Below, piece after piece: positions 60,956-64,000 of a stretch of DNA of 64,000 nucleotides. The translations under genes were made by a program, and so were the position numbers. The notes below the pieces were generated by a model. That model saw only the letters and a program-made list of their open reading frames with translations. It did no database searches and was not told the origin of the DNA. The DNA lies in the NCBI RefSeq assembly GCF_027257155.1, contig NZ_JAPWDU010000002.1, positions 496,001 to 560,000 on the forward strand, read 5' to 3'. The first letter of the stretch is position 1, and every line of letters begins with the position of its first letter. The stretch comes from Cerasicoccus sp. TK19100 (lineage in GTDB: Bacteria; Verrucomicrobiota; Verrucomicrobiia; Opitutales; Cerasicoccaceae).

Positions 60956-61606
60956 CTAGCGCGCCAGAATGGTGTAGCTGACCACGTTGGGCATGGGTGA
61001 CATAAAATAGACGTCGATGGCGTCGTTTGCCGGAATGACCGTCGGCACGAAGGAAGTCTTGCCGGAACCCGCACTCGACGAATTAAAATTGCACGCTACG
61101 CGCGTGTCCAAATCGCTGTCCGTCAGGTTGTTAACGCGCACCCATACCCGCAGCGATCCATCGGTCAACGGATGCGCCTCGATACGGCCGAAACTGACGT
61201 TATCCGTGTGCGCATGAGACATTTGCGCGCCTGCCGGGATGAGCACGGTGCCATCCCAATCGCGCTCCAGTCCCTTGGGCGTAACGCCGAGGCCTGAGTT
61301 GCTGATCGGGGAGGCTTTTTCCACGCGAACCACGGTATGGTTGGCGTCCGTGGTACGAAGTTGCGGCTTCTTGGATCCCGTTTTCACGCTTTCGAGAGCG
61401 GCCGGAAACTCCGTGGCGCTGTCCACCGTATGCGGCATGGCCACATCAGCGCCGCCATCCATGGCCACGAGATTCGCGCCACCGGCGGAGACTTTATCTT
61501 GCTTGGCCTCCGGCTTAGCGCAGCCGGATAAGGAGAGGCCGACCAACAAACTAACGCCAAGGGCGATGCGTGCAGCCAACGCAGGCTTGGGAGATTGAGT
61601 TTTCAC
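60956..61606 (-). CDS. Lipoprotein, YcfL-like
   Basis: A 217-aa lipoprotein. From GTG 61606 the signal is MKTQSPKPALAARIALGVS followed by LLVGLSLSGC (lipobox), so the mature Cys is lipid-modified. The longer frame to 61669 would bury this. The C-terminal domain (FGRIEAHPLTDGSLRVWVRVNNLTDSDLD, FNSSSAGSGKTSFVPTVIPAND) has a weak likeness to YcfL/DUF1425. Fitting for a lipoprotein, the lnt gene lies just upstream on the same strand. Confidence 0.7.
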   Translation of the reverse strand: MKTQSPKPALAARIALGVSLLVGLSLSGCAKPEAKQDKVSAGGANLVAMDGGADVAMPHTVDSATEFPAALESVKTGSKKPQLRTTDANHTVVRVEKASPISNSGLGVTPKGLERDWDGTVLIPAGAQMSHAHTDNVSFGRIEAHPLTDGSLRVWVRVNNLTDSDLDTRVACNFNSSSAGSGKTSFVPTVIPANDAIDVYFMSPMPNVVSYTILAR

Positions 61607-61717
61607 AGCAGAAAATGTAGAGCAGTTAACGCAAACTAAGCTAAGCCACCTGTCTCTCCAGGTCAGCAAAAAAGCGTAGAAAATTACCCGAACTGACCCG
61701 GGTCACGGTTCCGTTAA

Positions 61718-63355
61718 CTACGCCACTGTCTGCCTGCGCTGCCAAATAGCCGCCAGGAAAAACAGCCCGCCCAGCCACAGCACCCAGTCGCCATAGCGCG
61801 CATAGAAGGTCAGTTGATCCCGCCAGATTGGATCATAGCTAAGCGCAAAAGATTTGCTCTGGCGCGAGTAAACCCGGCCATCCTCAGCCAGCAGGACATC
61901 GCGCACGTTGCCATATTCGTCGATCCAGCCACTCCAGCCATGGTTGCCGCAACGAACGACTGGGCGACGCGTTTCGACGGCGCGCAGCACTGAATGTGCT
62001 GCATGTTGGTAGGCACCGGCCTCTTCACCATACCAACCGTCATTGGTCACAACGACAATAAAGTCCGCGCCACTACGCACGACCTCCCGCCCTAGTCGCG
62101 AAAAGATGTCCTCATAACAAATCAGTGGCCCAGCTTGCCAGGTCTCCTCGCCCACAGTAACCGGTAAGGGTCGGGAGTGGTCGCCGGGCTTCAAATCAAT
62201 GTCCAGCGGAACCACCGTACTGATGAAAAACAACACATCACGCAGCGGTATGTATTCGCCAAAAGGCACGAGCCGACGCTTGGCGTAATGCCCGTCATAG
62301 AGGCCTTTTTCCGGTTCCAGTAAGAAGAGCGCGTTGGCCCATTCGCCATTGGGGAACTGCGCCAGAGCGCCCGTTATCAGCGGGATGCCATGCTTGTCCA
62401 CCCCACCCTGAATCCACAGCTCCATTTCGCGCTGCCCCTTGGCATTGATGATCGGGTAAGGTGGCGCGGCCTCCGGCCACAGGATCAGATCGGGTTTGGG
62501 CGTGGAGATCACCGCCTGCTCGGTCAGTTGACGCAGGACCCGGAAATTCTCATTCACCATGGACTGGTCCCATTTCAGGTCGGCCGGTATCCAAGGTTGC
62601 ACGGCGGCAACGTTGAGCATCGGCTCCCGCTCCTGCGCCTTGCCAACTGTGCGCACATAGAGCCATACCGAGACAAACACCAGCGCCAGGGCCACGTAGA
62701 ACTCAGGGCAAAACTGCCACCGCAGCTTCAGGCGGCTCGCCTTAGCGGGAGCGTCAGCCTTACCATCCTTCTCGTCATTGGCCGGGGTCAGGAAGAGCCG
62801 CTTGATGTAGAAAGCCAGCGTGAGATTAAAGAAGATCAGGATAAACGAGACCGCATACTGCCCGCCGAATTCTGCGGTTTGCAGCATCGGCGGGCGCTGC
62901 CATTGACTCGCCGCCAGTGGCAGCCAAGGGAAGCCCGTGAGTACCCAGGTCTTCAGCCATTCCAGGATCACCCACAGACCGGCCATACCCAGTAGCGCCA
63001 AAAGCCGCGCACCGAACCCGCGTTTCACGGCGTTGGGTAATATCCAGCGCCCCGCCAGTGCCCAGCCAGCCGGAAACAGCCCCAGCAAAAATGACAAGAT
63101 CACCAGGCCGACCGAGCCCATCGGCGGATGCACATGGCGCAGCCAGATGATCAGCAAAAACCAACTAAGCCAAAAGCCGCCCAGCGCGCAGAAAAACGTC
63201 CGCCAGCGGGGCGGATTTGTCAGCAGCCAGAGCAACAGCGGAATAGCAAAGACATAGGCCGCCTCCGCCACATTACCCGGAGGAAACGCAGCAAAATGCA
63301 GCAAGCCCGAGGTAATCCCCGCCAGCGCGCCGATTAAACAGGGGCGTCTCGTCAT
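61718..63355 (-). CDS. lnt: Apolipoprotein N-acyltransferase
   Basis: A 545-aa inner-membrane enzyme that adds the third acyl chain to lipoproteins. Several N-terminal membrane helices (~1-200) and a last one near the C-terminus flank a periplasmic nitrilase-like domain. The catalytic triad is in place: E295 in LWPEAAPP, K359 in YAKRRLVPFGEYIP and C413 in PLICYEDIFSR. The YGEEAGAYQHAAHSVLRAVETRRPVVR segment is also typical. It lies 3 bp after the lipoprotein gene at 63359 on the same strand. Confidence 0.95.
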   Translation of the reverse strand: MTRRPCLIGALAGITSGLLHFAAFPPGNVAEAAYVFAIPLLLWLLTNPPRWRTFFCALGGFWLSWFLLIIWLRHVHPPMGSVGLVILSFLLGLFPAGWALAGRWILPNAVKRGFGARLLALLGMAGLWVILEWLKTWVLTGFPWLPLAASQWQRPPMLQTAEFGGQYAVSFILIFFNLTLAFYIKRLFLTPANDEKDGKADAPAKASRLKLRWQFCPEFYVALALVFVSVWLYVRTVGKAQEREPMLNVAAVQPWIPADLKWDQSMVNENFRVLRQLTEQAVISTPKPDLILWPEAAPPYPIINAKGQREMELWIQGGVDKHGIPLITGALAQFPNGEWANALFLLEPEKGLYDGHYAKRRLVPFGEYIPLRDVLFFISTVVPLDIDLKPGDHSRPLPVTVGEETWQAGPLICYEDIFSRLGREVVRSGADFIVVVTNDGWYGEEAGAYQHAAHSVLRAVETRRPVVRCGNHGWSGWIDEYGNVRDVLLAEDGRVYSRQSKSFALSYDPIWRDQLTFYARYGDWVLWLGGLFFLAAIWQRRQTVA

Positions 63356-63358
63356 GCC

Positions 63359-63862
63359 TTATTTTCCGGCGGTGGGAAAGCTCGCCATCAGCGTCTGCAC
63401 GCCAGCATCCAAAGCATTGGTGGAAAGCGGCTCGTTTGCCGACCAGAGCTTTTCGCCATCCTTGCTTGCAGACAGGAACACATAAAGCGCGCGTTGCACA
63501 TGCATGCTGCTATCACTGTAGCCCACGCTGTTGTTGGCCGACGTCGCCGACGACTGGTTCACGACCTTCCCCTGCTCATAGCTTCCGGAAATGACAATAT
63601 CTGCGCTGCTCTTATCCTGAGTCACGTGGTATCCCTTCGCGGTCAGAACGTTAGCAATTGCCTCGTGGATGGCATTATCCACGCGCTCATGCGGAGCCGG
63701 ATAACCATCGGTTTCCGGGAAATCCGGTTCAATATAAGCCGAGCTGGAGGCAGCTAGCTTTGCATTACCAGCCGAGCTGGAGTCCACATCCACATTTTCA
63801 CAGCCCACCAGAAATAGCGCTACTGCAACAATGCTCGAAAAAACAGATAGTAACTTTGCCAT
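63359..63862 (-). CDS. Lipoprotein, DUF4136-like
   Basis: A 167-aa lipoprotein with signal SVFSSIVAVALFLVGC (lipobox LVGC). The mature domain has RVDNAIHEAIANVLTAKGYHV, SSADIVISGSYEQGKV and VQRALYVFLSASKDGEKLWSANEPLS, in the style of DUF4136 outer-membrane lipoproteins. Function unknown. It is cotranscribed with lnt. Nothing was recognised in the AT-rich remainder of the window (63863-64000). Confidence 0.75.
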   Translation of the reverse strand: MAKLLSVFSSIVAVALFLVGCENVDVDSSSAGNAKLAASSSAYIEPDFPETDGYPAPHERVDNAIHEAIANVLTAKGYHVTQDKSSADIVISGSYEQGKVVNQSSATSANNSVGYSDSSMHVQRALYVFLSASKDGEKLWSANEPLSTNALDAGVQTLMASFPTAGK

Positions 63863-64000
63863 GCCGTAGTAATCCGCCGACTGCTTCCGTATTGCAATTG
63901 AATTTTCCCATATTTAAGATTCCTCTAATCATTACCCAAGCAGCGCCCCCTAGCGCAAAATTGCTGAAACTTAATTTTCCATTAAGGGTTAAATACCTGC

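Noticed and set aside
1-64000. tRNA or rRNA genes, CRISPR arrays, insertion sequences, attachment sites
   Set aside because: No T-loop-type tRNA sequence, regularly spaced repeat array, transposase or integrase frame was found on either strand.

Overview
The window reads as a chromosome segment of a Gram-negative member of the Verrucomicrobiota, most likely class Opitutae. The evidence is PEP-CTERM proteins with VPEP-type tails, a protein resembling the giant 'Verru_Chthon cassette protein A', LacI regulators sitting among glycosidase genes, hopanoid genes, and the carboxynorspermidine polyamine route. The placement is inferred from gene content; no rRNA or tRNA gene is visible.

Positions 1-26,200 hold mostly GC-rich, tightly packed core genes. 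They start with the 3' part of squalene-hopene cyclase, then an FkbM-like methyltransferase, a Nudix hydrolase, ispH and a class III aminotransferase that may be HpnO-like. Next come a serine esterase, a GmhB-like phosphatase, a DUF192 protein, a low-Mr tyrosine phosphatase and a fructosamine-kinase-like protein. A minus-strand run follows: response regulator/PP2C phosphatase, RsbW-like kinase, fabI. After trxC and a YacP-type NYN nuclease comes the pyrR-pyrB-pyrC operon, then a CPBP protease, thiL and a bacterial GPP34 protein. A four-gene run encodes carboxynorspermidine dehydrogenase, a DUF1499 membrane protein, a SABATH-type methyltransferase and carboxynorspermidine decarboxylase. An ABCG-like transporter with an unknown partner gene ends this part.

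Positions 26,400-58,900 form a polysaccharide-degradation island. It holds a GH78 rhamnosidase, a GH94-GH130-GDSL-CE4 operon, two GH74-like beta-propeller proteins, a 1362-residue GH5-like/CBM9 protein, a DUF4380-like protein, a GH28-like protein with a second GDSL esterase, three PEP-CTERM proteins, a pseudopilin-like giant protein and two LacI regulators. Transport genes are absent. Intracellular steps (GH78, GH94, GH130, GH28-like) lack signal peptides, while the propellers, the GH5-like protein and the deacetylase have them.

The strongest new signal is an asymmetric 14-bp element, CCTAACTGNTAAAG. It occurs six times, only inside this island, always pointing towards a gene that starts about 80-240 bp downstream. 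It sits before all three PEP-CTERM genes and before the lead genes of three CAZyme operons, and so appears to define a local regulon of surface proteins and glycan-degrading enzymes.

Positions 59,100-63,862 return to core functions: a semialdehyde dehydrogenase, a four-helix bundle protein, two lipoproteins and apolipoprotein N-acyltransferase (lnt).
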